Source of the DNA: Haloarcula ordinaria
GTDB lineage: Archaea > Halobacteriota > Halobacteria > Halobacteriales > Haloarculaceae
DNA: 64,000 bases
Reading direction: 5' to 3'
Assembly: GCF_029338275.1 (NCBI RefSeq)
Contig: NZ_CP119789.1
Location: forward strand, 806,001 to 870,000
The translations under genes and the position numbers were made by a program. Positions 52,552 through 61,091 of the stretch are shown here, one piece after another. The first letter of the stretch is position 1; every line of letters starts with the position of its first letter. Below the pieces are notes generated by a model. That model did not search any database and was not told the DNA's origin. It worked only from the letters and a program-made list of their open reading frames with translations.

Positions 52552-54054
52552 CGTGGACCTCCCGGAGCGCCGCCTCGTCGGGCGCGTTGACGACGGTCAC
52601 CGTCCGGCCGTCGACGCGTATCGAGACGGCGTCCGCGAAGGGGCTCGACGGTTCGATGACCCAGGTCCCCTCGGCCGTCTCCCGCCCGCCCCAGTGGACG
52701 ACGACCTGTGCCCAGATGGCGGCGAACTCGCGAGCGTCCGCCTCGGTGGCCCAGGCTGTCTTCCAGACGTAGGCCGTCTCGGTCCCGCTCTCGTAGACGT
52801 ACATTCGGCCGCCGCGCCACCCGTCTGTCGCCGGCAGGTCGTAGTTGTACGGGTCGCCGTCGTCGACCTCGCCGTTGACGAAGTTCACTACGTCCGTGGC
52901 CCGGACGACGGCGCTCCCGTTGTAGTCGTCGGTCACCGTGTAGGCGACCGACGCGGCGATAGCCGAGGGGCCCACGACGGCGTAGTTCGGGCGGCCGTCG
53001 GGGCGGACCCGCTCCCAGTCGGCACTCGACCGGTCGGCCAGTGCGACCGATTCGGGTTGCCACTCCGGATACTGGCTCGGGTCGATGACCTCGGCGGCGC
53101 TCTCGGGGAGTCGGCGTAGGCGGCGTTCACCGCCGCCCAGCCGCCGCGCTCGCGGAGCGCCGCGACCAGTCCCGGGCCGTCGCTGTACGGGAAGTACTGC
53201 AGGAAGTTCAGCCCGAAGTGCTGGTCGCCCCCGCCGCTGTCACTCGCCGGCCGTTCGACGCAGTCCCACGCCCCGGCACAGCGCTCGCGGTAGGCCTGTT
53301 CGACCGCCGTGGCGTCGCCCTCGACGAGGCCGTTCCGGCCCTGGACCGCGTCGCGGGTCCGCGCGTCGCTCGCGAGGCCGAACTGCTGGTCCTGCAGGGC
53401 GTGGACGAGCTCGTGGGCCAGCGTCCGCTCGCTGAGCCGGGGCGTCTCCGTCTCCGAGACGAGGACGATGGCGTCCGCCGAACTGCTGTAGTACCCGAGC
53501 ACGCTGGCGCCCAGCTGCTGGTCCTGGGCGGCAATCGAGTCCTCGTCTTCGCCTATCAGGAACAGCGCCTCGAACTTCGCGTCGTCGAACCGACGGAGCG
53601 ACTCGCCGTAGTCGCCGCCCGAGCGATTGCGGAACTCGGCGCGCGAGACGAGTCGCACCGGCACCGACGCCTCGAACTCCAGTCCCCGAACCGTCTCGAC
53701 GCGGGCCATCGCCCGGGCGACGACGGCGTCGCGTTCGCGCTCGTCGAGGCCGTCGGCTGTCGTTATCGACAGCGACTCGTTGGCCCAGTACCCGTCTTCC
53801 CACCCCAGGCGGTCCGTCTCGGGGTCCGGCCGCGGCTCGTCGCCCGGCGTCGCCGTCTCGGCTTCGGTCGCCGGCGCTGCGGGCGTCTCGGTCGCCACCT
53901 CGAGGACGACCGTCTCCGGTGTTGGGGTCGTCGCCGTCTCCGGCGCGGTCCGGTCGTCGGTGCCGTCGCTGGCCGCGGACGACCCGGGCGCCTGGCACCC
54001 GGCGAGCACCAGGGCGAGCGCACAGAGGAGAGACATGAGCGACAGGCGGCGCAT
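52544..54054 (-). pseudogene. Second Hvo_1808-like lipoprotein, split by a -1 frameshift
   Basis: Adding one base in the four-G run at 53106-53109 joins two frames into a 503-residue lipoprotein. The signal MRRLSLMSLLCALALVLAGC ends in a lipobox Cys20. Next comes a Thr/Ala-rich linker (residues about 30-70), then AHELVHALQDQQFGL and VEGDATAVEQAY, then AYVWKTAWATEADAREFAAI near the end. The paralogue downstream has the same order and an unbroken frame, which supports the joining. The break lies after NAAYADSP. Either a sequencing slip or a real inactivation is possible. Confidence 0.85.
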
Positions 54055-54130
54055 CTACCCATCCCAGGGGAAGCACGGGCAAAAGTCACACGGGACAACC
54101 TTGGTAGGGCTCCCCACCCTACGGTGCCAC

Positions 54131-54703
54131 ATGAAGTTCGACCCGGACAGCACCGCACTGGTCATCGTCGACATGCAGAACGGATTCTGTCACCCCGACG
54201 GCAGCCTCTACGCCCCGCCCAGCGAGGACGCCATCGACCCGGTCGCCGCGCTCGTCGAGCGAACCCGCGAGGCGGGCGCGTCGGTCGTCTTCACCCGCGA
54301 CGTCCACCCGCCCGACCAGTTCGAGGACGCCCACTACTACGACGAGTTCGAGCGCTGGGGCGAGCACGTCGTCGAGGGCTCCTGGGAAGCGGAACTCGTC
54401 GACGAACTCGACCCCCGCGAGGCCGACCTGGTCGTCGAGAAACACACCTACGACGCCTTCTACCGGACCCAACTGGAAGGGTGGCTCGACGCCCACGGCA
54501 TCGACGACCTGGTCATCTGCGGGACGCTCGCAAACGTCTGTGTCCTGCACACCGCCTCCAGCGCCGGCCTCCGGGACTTCCGGCCGGTGCTCGTCGAGGA
54601 CGCCGTCGGCTTCATCGAACCTGACCACCGCGAGTACGCCGTCGAACACGCCGACTGGCTGTTCGGCGAAGTGACCGAGCGCGAGGCCGTCACGTTCGAC
54701 TGA
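54131..54703 (+). CDS. pncA: Nicotinamidase, isochorismatase fold
   Basis: 190 residues. It hydrolyses nicotinamide to nicotinate for NAD salvage. The triad is seen: Asp in VIVDMQNGFCHPDGSL, Lys in VEKHTYDAFYRTQ and Cys in GTLANVCVLHTAS. The metal-site DxHxxH is modified to RDVHPPDQFED. The pathway partner pncB lies at 49606-50760. The start is the ATG at 54131, divergent from the lipoprotein gene with 76 bases between. Confidence 0.93.
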   Translation: MKFDPDSTALVIVDMQNGFCHPDGSLYAPPSEDAIDPVAALVERTREAGASVVFTRDVHPPDQFEDAHYYDEFERWGEHVVEGSWEAELVDELDPREADLVVEKHTYDAFYRTQLEGWLDAHGIDDLVICGTLANVCVLHTASSAGLRDFRPVLVEDAVGFIEPDHREYAVEHADWLFGEVTEREAVTFD

Positions 54704-54724
54704 ACCGGTCGCCCACCGCGAGCG

Positions 54725-55567
54725 CTACGGTAACGAGTCCTCGCGGTCGACCGTCACGGTCACCGACTCGCCCACCGCGAGGTCGATGCCCTCGCCGACG
54801 AGTTTCACGCCCGCGATATCGCGCGAGCAGCACAGCGCCAGCCCTACCACAGGCTCGCCGTTGGCACGGACGGTGACGTCGTCCCACGCGACCGTCCGGC
54901 CGTCGGCGACACCGACCAGGGTCCCGGCCACACTGACCGGCTGCCCTGGTCTATTCTCCCCGACGCCCAGCAGCCCGCCGCGGTCGTAGTGCGGTAACCC
55001 GCCGTCGACCACACCACCGCCCGCGTCGTTCGCGATGCCGACGAACCGCTCGCCGGGGGCAGGATGGACGGGGCGGTCGAGTCGCGCCCAGGTCTCCCCG
55101 GCCTCGACGACCCGTCCCGTGCCGTCCCACCGGAGCGGATCGACGTCGACGCCAACGTCGACCGGGAGCGACCCCGCCGCACGGTAGGGGTTCGCGTCCC
55201 GTTCGCGAAAGCCCAGGTGAACGTGGTTCGGGACCCACGGCGCGAAGAAGCCCGCCCGAACCAGTTCGCCGAGGTCGTCGCCGACGGCCACTCGTTCGCC
55301 GGCTTCGACGCTCGGGTTCACGTGCAGCAGGCGCGCGACGTAGTCGCCGGTGTCGACCAGAAGCAGGTAGTCGTGTTCCGCGGCGTAGGGCTTCGGCGGC
55401 GCCTTGACCTGCTTCGTATCGAGCACCTCGCCGGCGACGGGTGAGGGCGCTCGCTTCCCCGACGGGTACAGGTCTATCGCACAGCCTTCGTCGTGGGCGT
55501 CGAACGGCGAGTTGTACAGCGAGAACCGGTAGTACCGGTGGAGTACGTCCCGGGGAACCGTGACCAT
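54725..55567 (-). CDS. M23-like (LysM/lysostaphin-type) metallopeptidase-fold protein
   Basis: 280 residues, no signal peptide. The N-terminal part has the beta-barrel signature: FDAHDEGCAIDLYPSG (HxxxxxxxD-like), PSPVAGEVLDTKQV, YLLLVDTGDYVARLLHVNPS, and NHVHLGFRE (HxH). These match the zinc ligands of M23 peptidases. Archaea lack peptidoglycan, so a cell-wall role is unlikely, and without a signal peptide it would stay in the cytosol. The C-terminal half has no match I recognise. The start at 55567 is preferred over 55594. Confidence 0.8.
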   Translation of the reverse strand: MVTVPRDVLHRYYRFSLYNSPFDAHDEGCAIDLYPSGKRAPSPVAGEVLDTKQVKAPPKPYAAEHDYLLLVDTGDYVARLLHVNPSVEAGERVAVGDDLGELVRAGFFAPWVPNHVHLGFRERDANPYRAAGSLPVDVGVDVDPLRWDGTGRVVEAGETWARLDRPVHPAPGERFVGIANDAGGGVVDGGLPHYDRGGLLGVGENRPGQPVSVAGTLVGVADGRTVAWDDVTVRANGEPVVGLALCCSRDIAGVKLVGEGIDLAVGESVTVTVDREDSLP

Positions 55568-55737
55568 TGACGGCCGTTCGGCCCGAATCAGCATGTGGCT
55601 GTCGGCCGAGGGTTCAAGTGCGGTCGGGCGACCAGCACCACCGTGCGCTGACCGTCACCGCGGCGGGGGACGCGGGTGTGCGACACGTCCCGTCGCGGTC
55701 GCCGTGTGTCGCCTGTTCGCTATCTGGGACGGGAGTG

Positions 55738-55859
55738 TTTAGCTAAGGGACCTCGGGAGTGAACAGCCAGAAAGTCCCACCCGAAGCCGGATGACCTGCG
55801 GGCCTGGGCTTTCTGGCTCTGTGAACGCATAACTGCTAAAGTAAACACGACCGCTGAGA
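55738..55859. repeat. Palindromic intergenic repeat element C
   Basis: The 332-base gene-free gap 55568-55899 holds an element with outer GTGTTTAG (55736-55743) and GTAAACAC (55841-55848). Inside these are GTGAACAGCCAGAAAGTCCC (55759-55778) and GGCTTTCTGGCTCTGTGAAC (55807-55826), near-exact reverse complements. Its right-end TTTCTGGCTCTGTGAAC is identical to that of element A. The rest of the gap shows no gene. Confidence 0.65.
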
Positions 55860-55899
55860 CTGTCAGGGGGGTTTTGTCCGTCCGGCCCCTACGAGCGGT

Positions 55900-56583
55900 A
55901 TGCGTCTCCTCCGCGGACGGGCCGCCGACTACGAACAGGACTACGCCCGGACCCGGGAGATGGTCGCTCGCGTGGCCGAGGACCGCGAGCCGGCTCTCCG
56001 GGCCTGGACGCCGCACCGACAGGTCGCGTTCGGCCGCCGCGACCGTCGCGCCGACGACTACGACCGCGCCTGTGCGATTGCCACCGACTGGGGCTACGCC
56101 GTCCTCGAACGTGAGGTGGGGGGTCGGGCCGTCGCCTACACCGGGACGACGGTCGCGTTCGCGCTCGCCGAACCGACCGCGGACGGTCGGGGCGGCATCC
56201 ACACTCGTTACGACCAGATGACCGAGGCTGTCCAGCGCGCACTCGCTGACGTCGGCGTCGACGCACGCGAAGGTGAGCCGCCAGACTCGTTCTGCCCGGG
56301 CACCCATTCGCTCCAGGCCGAGGGCAAGATAGTCGGCCTCGCCCAGCGGGTCCGGGAGTCCGTCGCCCTCACCGCTGGCATCGTCGTCGTCAGCGACCAC
56401 GAGCTGTTCGCCAGCGTGCTCGACCCGATATACGAGGCGCTGGGGGTCCCGTTCGACCCGAACTCGGTGGGGAGCGTCGGCCGCGCCGGCGGCGACGACG
56501 ACCCCGAGGCCGTCTGTCGCGCGCTCGAACGCGCCCTCGCCGACGGGTCGGACACCCGCGTCGAACGCATCCGGGAGACTTAG
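55900..56583 (+). CDS. Lipoate-protein ligase A-like enzyme
   Basis: 227 residues, a biotin/lipoate ligase fold. The lipoyl-AMP-binding stretch is EREVGGRAVAYTGTTVAFAL, and the catalytic Lys lies in LQAEGKIVGLAQRVRESVAL. The length equals the large domain only; the C-terminal accessory domain is absent, as in archaeal LplA, which needs a separate LplB. No lplB, lipA or 2-oxoacid dehydrogenase genes are nearby. It is 25 bases upstream of pyrC. Confidence 0.87.
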   Translation: MRLLRGRAADYEQDYARTREMVARVAEDREPALRAWTPHRQVAFGRRDRRADDYDRACAIATDWGYAVLEREVGGRAVAYTGTTVAFALAEPTADGRGGIHTRYDQMTEAVQRALADVGVDAREGEPPDSFCPGTHSLQAEGKIVGLAQRVRESVALTAGIVVVSDHELFASVLDPIYEALGVPFDPNSVGSVGRAGGDDDPEAVCRALERALADGSDTRVERIRET

Positions 56584-56608
56584 GAGCCACCCCGGCCGAC
56601 CCCCTGGT

Positions 56609-57910
56609 ATGCTCATCCGCAACGCGACGCTCCCCGACGGCCGCCAGCGCGACGTCCGGGTGCGTGGCGAGACTATCGCCGAGGTCGGTCGCGACCTCTC
56701 GCCCGCCGACGAGGTCGTCGCGGCGAACGGCAAGCGCCTGTTCCCCGGGATGATTGACGCGCACGTCCACTTCCGACAGCCCGGGTACCCGCACAAGGAG
56801 ACCTGGGCATTCGGTTCGCGAGCGGCCGCGGCCGGCGGCGTGACGACCGTCGTCGACCAGCCCAACACCGACCCGCCGACCATCGACGGCGCGGCCTTCG
56901 ACCGGAAAGCCGAGTTCGCGGCCGACTCGCTGGTCGACTGGGGGATAAACGGCGGCGTCACCGCCGACTGGGTGCCCGACGACCTCCTGGGTCGGCAGCT
57001 CTTCGCCCTCGGCGAGGTGTTCCTCGCGGACTCGACCGGCGACATGGGTATCGAGGCCGACCTGTTCGAGGACGCACTGCAGGCCGCGACCGAGCGGGAC
57101 GTCACCGTCACGGTCCACGCGGAGGACGCCGACTACTTCAACGAGGACGCGACGGCCCGCGACGACGCCGACGCCTGGAGCGCCTACCGAACCGCCGAGG
57201 CCGAGGCCAAGGCCGTCGAACGGGCCTGTCGGGTCGCCACGGCGCACGACGCGACCATCCACATCGCCCACACGTCGACGCCGGAAGGTATCGACATCGC
57301 GGCCGACGCTGGGATGACCACCGAGGTGACGCCACACCACCTCCTGCTCTCGCGGCGCGACCTCTCGGAGCTGGGAACGTTCGGCCGGATGAACCCGCCG
57401 CTGCGCCGGGAGAAGCGCCGCCAGCAGGTCTACGACCGGGTCGCCGACGGCACCGTCGACATGATCGCGACGGACCACGCGCCCCACACCCGCGAGGAGA
57501 AAGACGCCAGCATCTGGGACGCTCCGTCGGGCGTGCCCGGCGTCGAGACGGCGTTCCCCCTCTTGCTCGCCGAGGCGGCGGACCCGGACACTGCGCTCAC
57601 CTACGAGCGAGTGCGGGACCTCACGGCCGCGAACCCAGCGGCGGTGTTCGACGTTCCCCAGAAGGGCGCCATCGAGCCGGGCAAAGACGCCGACCTCGTG
57701 CTGGTCGACACCACCGAGACGACCGAAATCCGGGCCGCCGAGCGCCACACAGACTGCGGGTGGACGCCCTTCGAGGGCTTCGACGCGGTGTTCCCCGAGT
57801 GGACGATGGTTCGGGGCACCGTCGTCTACGAGCGCGACCCGGACGAGGACGTCTTCTACAACCACCAGGGGGCGAACGTTCGCGACGCCGACGCGGAACT
57901 GCTGGAGTAG
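56609..57910 (+). CDS. pyrC: Dihydroorotase
   Basis: 433 residues. It closes carbamoyl-aspartate to dihydroorotate in pyrimidine synthesis. The amidohydrolase motifs are clear: FPGMIDAHVHFRQPGYPHKE, GVTTVVDQPNTDPPT, HAEDADYF, HIAHTSTPEGID, EVTPHHLLLS and ATDHAPHTREEKD. This is the class I enzyme, with the metal-binding DxHxH and the late Asp. No other pyrimidine genes are adjacent. The start ATG is 25 bases after the lipoate ligase-like stop. Confidence 0.95.
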   Translation: MLIRNATLPDGRQRDVRVRGETIAEVGRDLSPADEVVAANGKRLFPGMIDAHVHFRQPGYPHKETWAFGSRAAAAGGVTTVVDQPNTDPPTIDGAAFDRKAEFAADSLVDWGINGGVTADWVPDDLLGRQLFALGEVFLADSTGDMGIEADLFEDALQAATERDVTVTVHAEDADYFNEDATARDDADAWSAYRTAEAEAKAVERACRVATAHDATIHIAHTSTPEGIDIAADAGMTTEVTPHHLLLSRRDLSELGTFGRMNPPLRREKRRQQVYDRVADGTVDMIATDHAPHTREEKDASIWDAPSGVPGVETAFPLLLAEAADPDTALTYERVRDLTAANPAAVFDVPQKGAIEPGKDADLVLVDTTETTEIRAAERHTDCGWTPFEGFDAVFPEWTMVRGTVVYERDPDEDVFYNHQGANVRDADAELLE

Positions 57911-57928
57911 GTTCTCGGCGCGAGCTAA

Positions 57929-58318
57929 CTACGCCTGCCGCCGTCGCGCCCGTTCGAGACGGGCGGCCGGAACCGGCCGAACGACGCCGAAATAGGTCCG
58001 GTAGCAGAGTATGCCGGCGCCGAGCCCGGCCAGCGCCGCCAACAGCACCGAGGTGACTGGGTCCGGACCGAAGACGAAGCCGCCGGCCAGTATCGCTGCT
58101 CCTCCGACGACGACGAGCGCGACGGTCCGTCCGAATCCGGAGCCCGGGAGTCGGTCCACGAAGCCGTGTTCGCCGGCGTAGGCGGCGACGACGGTCACGG
58201 CCGCGAACAGGACCGCGAGCGGCCACGCCACGCCGTCGTCGACGTTCAGCCACACCTGCGCGAGGCCGAGCACGGCGACGAACCCATCGGTGAGGAGGAC
58301 TTTCGTGCGGGGGTCCAT
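57929..58318 (-). CDS. Small membrane protein of unknown function
   Basis: 129 residues with four hydrophobic segments (TDGFVAVLGLAQVWLNV, AWPLAVLFAAVTVVAAYA, TVALVVVGGAAILAGGFVF, VTSVLLAALAGLGAGILCY). The C-terminus is Arg-rich, so it should face the cytosol. I do not recognise a family. It converges on pyrC. Confidence 0.78.
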   Translation of the reverse strand: MDPRTKVLLTDGFVAVLGLAQVWLNVDDGVAWPLAVLFAAVTVVAAYAGEHGFVDRLPGSGFGRTVALVVVGGAAILAGGFVFGPDPVTSVLLAALAGLGAGILCYRTYFGVVRPVPAARLERARRRQA

Positions 58319-58369
58319 CGACCGGAGTTCAGACGGCCGACAGATAACGGTGGCGAGGCTATCGGTGGG

Positions 58370-59056
58370 TCACTTCTCGTCGACGCCGAACTCGTGGCCG
58401 CACTCGGGACACGACACCTCGTCGTGGCGCAGCGCCGCGGAGTGTTCGCGCACCTCGCGCATCACCGTCGAGATGCGGTCCTCGGCGTCCATCTCGTCTT
58501 CGACGGCGAGGTCGACGCCCTCGACCTCGAGCAGGAACTTCGCGACCTCCGTCGCCTCGTACATCACGTCGTCGAGCTCCTCGGCGGTGAAGAAGTCACA
58601 CATCGCGCCGTAGAGGAAGGTGGCACCGGCCTTCCGGACCTTCTCCTCGAAGGCCGCCCGGGCCTGGTTGACCGCCTGTGGCGTGTACGTGTCGGTCATG
58701 AAGGGGACCAGCTCGGGGAGGTTCTCGCCGATTTTGGTCATCTCGACGCCCGTCTCGGTCCGGAAGTCCGCACAGAGGCGCGCGATGGCCCACTCGCGGG
58801 CGGTGACGTACGTTCGCTCGCGGAGGAACTCGTTGGCGCGGTCGTAGGTCCCACCCTCGATCTTCTTGAAGCGGTCGTACTTCCGGACGTCCGGCGGCAG
58901 GTCGGGCCCTGCAACGGCTTGCTCCCCCGTGTCGGCCGCACCGTCCTCGGCCACGTCGGGCGTCTGCTCGTCGGGGTCGTGTGGCTCGACCACTCGTGTG
59001 GGCTCCTCGCTCGTCGCGTCTGTCTCCGGCTCGTCGGTCGGTGCGCCCTCGGTCAT
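58370..59056 (-). CDS. DUF5806-family protein
   Basis: 228 residues. The first 50 or so are acidic and disordered. The rest is helical and conserved, with RKYDRFKKIEGGTYDRANEF, REWAIARLCADFRTETGVEM and VSCPECGHEFGV at the C-terminus, an incomplete zinc ribbon with only one CxxC pair. The pattern matches haloarchaeal DUF5806, which has unknown function. The ATG at 59056 is the start. Confidence 0.87.
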   Translation of the reverse strand: MTEGAPTDEPETDATSEEPTRVVEPHDPDEQTPDVAEDGAADTGEQAVAGPDLPPDVRKYDRFKKIEGGTYDRANEFLRERTYVTAREWAIARLCADFRTETGVEMTKIGENLPELVPFMTDTYTPQAVNQARAAFEEKVRKAGATFLYGAMCDFFTAEELDDVMYEATEVAKFLLEVEGVDLAVEDEMDAEDRISTVMREVREHSAALRHDEVSCPECGHEFGVDEK

Positions 59057-59176
59057 GGGCGAGTGTGCGCACCGGTGCCGGTAAAACGTGTCGCCGCCCG
59101 GAGCGCCGTGTGAACGCCGCCCGGACCGGACGCCCGGTCAGGTGGGTTTTTGAGCGGCCGTGGCCATACGACGGGT

Positions 59177-59548
59177 ATGAACATACTACTCGGGGTAGGC
59201 GGCAGCGAGCTGTCCTACTACGCCCTCAGCGAGACCATCTCGCGGGCCGACGAGGCCGGCGACGATCTGACGGTCGCGATATTCAGCAGCGAGGAGGCCG
59301 AGGCGACCCGCGACGAGATCAGAGAGCGCGTCGAGGCACGCCTGGCAGAGTCCGGCTTCGAGGCGGACATCTGCTACGTCGAGGGCGACCAGCCCGGCGG
59401 CGAACTGGTCGAACTGGCCGAGAACGGGGGATTCGACCGCATCGTCCTCGGGGGTGGGAAACGCTCGCCGCTCGGGAAGATCCAACTCGGCTCCATCGTG
59501 GAGTTCGTCCTCCTGAACGCACAGACTCCGGTGACGTTGATTCGATGA
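59177..59548 (+). CDS. Universal stress protein-like, short form
   Basis: 123 residues. The N-terminal strand MNILLGVGGSELSYYALSET and the C-terminal LGGGKRSPLGKIQLGSIVEF and TPVTLIR fit the UspA fold with a GxxxxG ATP-binding loop. It is shorter than typical USP (about 145). Its stop overlaps the start of the next GNAT gene through ATGA, so translation is coupled. It is one of three USP-like genes within 2 kb. Confidence 0.88.
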   Translation: MNILLGVGGSELSYYALSETISRADEAGDDLTVAIFSSEEAEATRDEIRERVEARLAESGFEADICYVEGDQPGGELVELAENGGFDRIVLGGGKRSPLGKIQLGSIVEFVLLNAQTPVTLIR

Positions 59549-60066
59549 CGGTCGACTATCCAGAGGAGCCGGCGGGCGACTTCCCGGCGCCTCCACGGAC
59601 GCTCGCGGACCGGACGGGTCGCGAAATAACCTACGAGGCCGCGGACGAGGCCGACCGCGGGGCGTTGATGGAGATGTACCTCAACTTCGACCCGGCCGAC
59701 CGGGCCCAGGGGATTCCCCCGGTTCAGGAGCCCGCCATCGCCGACTGGCTCGATTCGATCCTCAGCGAGGACTGTTTCAACGTCGTCGCTCGCCACGAAG
59801 GCGCCGCCGTCGGCCACACGACGCTCGTCCCGGACCGTCACGGTCACAACGAACTGGCCATCTTCGTCCACCAGGACTACCAGGGCGCCGGCATCGGCAC
59901 CGAACTGGTCCAGACGCTCCTGGGGCTGGGGCAGGACAACGGTGTCGAGGAGGTGTGGCTCACCGTCGAGCGCTGGAACGACCCCGCAATCGCGCTGTAC
60001 CGGAAGGTCGGGTTCCAGACGAACAACTCGGAGCGGTTCGAGCTCGAGATGACGATCCGGATCTAG
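59545..60066 (+). CDS. GNAT-family N-acetyltransferase
   Basis: 173 residues. The first 20 are a Pro-rich extension and the remainder is a GNAT domain: ITYEAADEADRGALMEMYL, NELAIFVHQDYQGAGIGTEL with the acetyl-CoA loop, and NDPAIALYRKVGFQTNNSE. The start overlaps the upstream USP stop by four bases. The pairing may allow acetylation tied to a stress signal; that is inference. Its stop shares a CTAG with the convergent USP gene. Confidence 0.9.
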   Translation: MTVDYPEEPAGDFPAPPRTLADRTGREITYEAADEADRGALMEMYLNFDPADRAQGIPPVQEPAIADWLDSILSEDCFNVVARHEGAAVGHTTLVPDRHGHNELAIFVHQDYQGAGIGTELVQTLLGLGQDNGVEEVWLTVERWNDPAIALYRKVGFQTNNSERFELEMTIRI

Positions 60067-60497
60067 ACCGACAGGACGGGCTGGCTGGCGTACTCGAGGA
60101 CGTACTGGGCGGCCCGGCCGATGGCCTCCTCGCCGCCCCGCTCACGCGGGACGACGACGAAGTCGGCGCCGATGTCCTCGGCGACGTCCAGCACGACGCT
60201 TCCGGGGGTCTGTAACAGTCGCCCCTCCGAGAACGCCGTCGCCGTCGACGTACACAGCGTTCGCTCCTCGCCGTGGTCGAACGCCTCGAGCACGCTGTCC
60301 GTGAACGTTCTGTGGTCCTCGGCGATCTCTTTGGGGTCCACCCGGCCGGCGTCGATATCCCGGCGCAGGCGCTCGTCGAGGACGAACAGCACGTGCAGGT
60401 CGGCGCCGTAGCGCTCCGCGACCGCAATGGCGTACTCGGCCGCTCGCTCCGACTGCTCGCTGCCGTCGACCGGGACGAGCACGAGGTCGATGTCCAT
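60063..60497 (-). CDS. Universal stress protein
   Basis: 144 residues, full USP length. It has LVLVPVDGSEQSERAAEYA, HVLFVLDER, VAEDIGADFVVVPRE, and a C-terminal GGEEAIGRAAQYVLEYASQPVLSV. The ATP-binding GxxGxxxxGS is only partly kept. The start is the ATG at 60497, although upstream GTG/TTG codons exist. It is divergent from another USP gene, with both promoters in the 92-base gap. Confidence 0.9.
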   Translation of the reverse strand: MDIDLVLVPVDGSEQSERAAEYAIAVAERYGADLHVLFVLDERLRRDIDAGRVDPKEIAEDHRTFTDSVLEAFDHGEERTLCTSTATAFSEGRLLQTPGSVVLDVAEDIGADFVVVPRERGGEEAIGRAAQYVLEYASQPVLSV

Positions 60498-60559
60498 CAC
60501 CAACGTCTCGGACGGCCCCGCTCAAAAAGCCACCGAGCCGCGAGTCCGGACCGGGCGGC

Positions 60560-60567
60560 TTTTTATT
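60560..60567 (+). promoter_or_regulatory. TATA box of the third USP gene
   Basis: TTTTTATT centred about 27 nt upstream of the ATG at 60590, consistent with a leaderless mRNA. Confidence 0.6.
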
Positions 60568-60589
60568 CGTTCCCCCGGTAGCCCGGCGT

Positions 60590-61054
60590 ATGTTCGACAC
60601 GGTGGTCATCGCGACCGACGGCTCGGGAAGCGCCCAGCGGGCCGTCGAGGCCGCACTCGACCTCGCCGCGCGGTTCGACGCGACCGTCCACGCGCTGTAC
60701 GTCGTCGACGAGCAAGAGGTCGAAACCACGCCCGAGGAGGTCCGCGAAGCGCTCGAACGGGCGCTGGCGACGACCGGCGGGCGCGCCCTCTCCTTTGTCC
60801 TCGAGGCGGCCGAAGACGGGACCGACGAGGAACTCGTCACGGCCGTCCGGCAGGGCGACCCCGCGACCGAGATCGTCGCCTACGCCGAGGAACACGACGC
60901 CGACGTCGTCGCCACCGGGACCCGGGGCCGGCACGGCGAACACGCCTTCCTGCTGGGGAGCGTCGCCGAGCAGATCGTTCGACGGGCGCCGATGCCGGTC
61001 CTCACCGTCCGTCAGCTCGACGGCGAACCGAACGCCGAGCGCGACGAGGCGTAG
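60590..61054 (+). CDS. Universal stress protein, ATP-binding type
   Basis: 154 residues. Starts MFDTVVIATDGSGSAQRAVE and carries the full nucleotide-binding loop TGTRGRHGEHAFLLGSVAE, followed by QIVRRAPMPVLTVR. This is the ATP-binding class of UspA proteins. With the two neighbours it forms a small stress-protein cluster. It is followed after 37 bases by the DHH gene on the same strand. Confidence 0.92.
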   Translation: MFDTVVIATDGSGSAQRAVEAALDLAARFDATVHALYVVDEQEVETTPEEVREALERALATTGGRALSFVLEAAEDGTDEELVTAVRQGDPATEIVAYAEEHDADVVATGTRGRHGEHAFLLGSVAEQIVRRAPMPVLTVRQLDGEPNAERDEA

Positions 61055-61091
61055 GCGACGGATTCTTGCCGGTGCCGGTGGTTGTCCGAGC

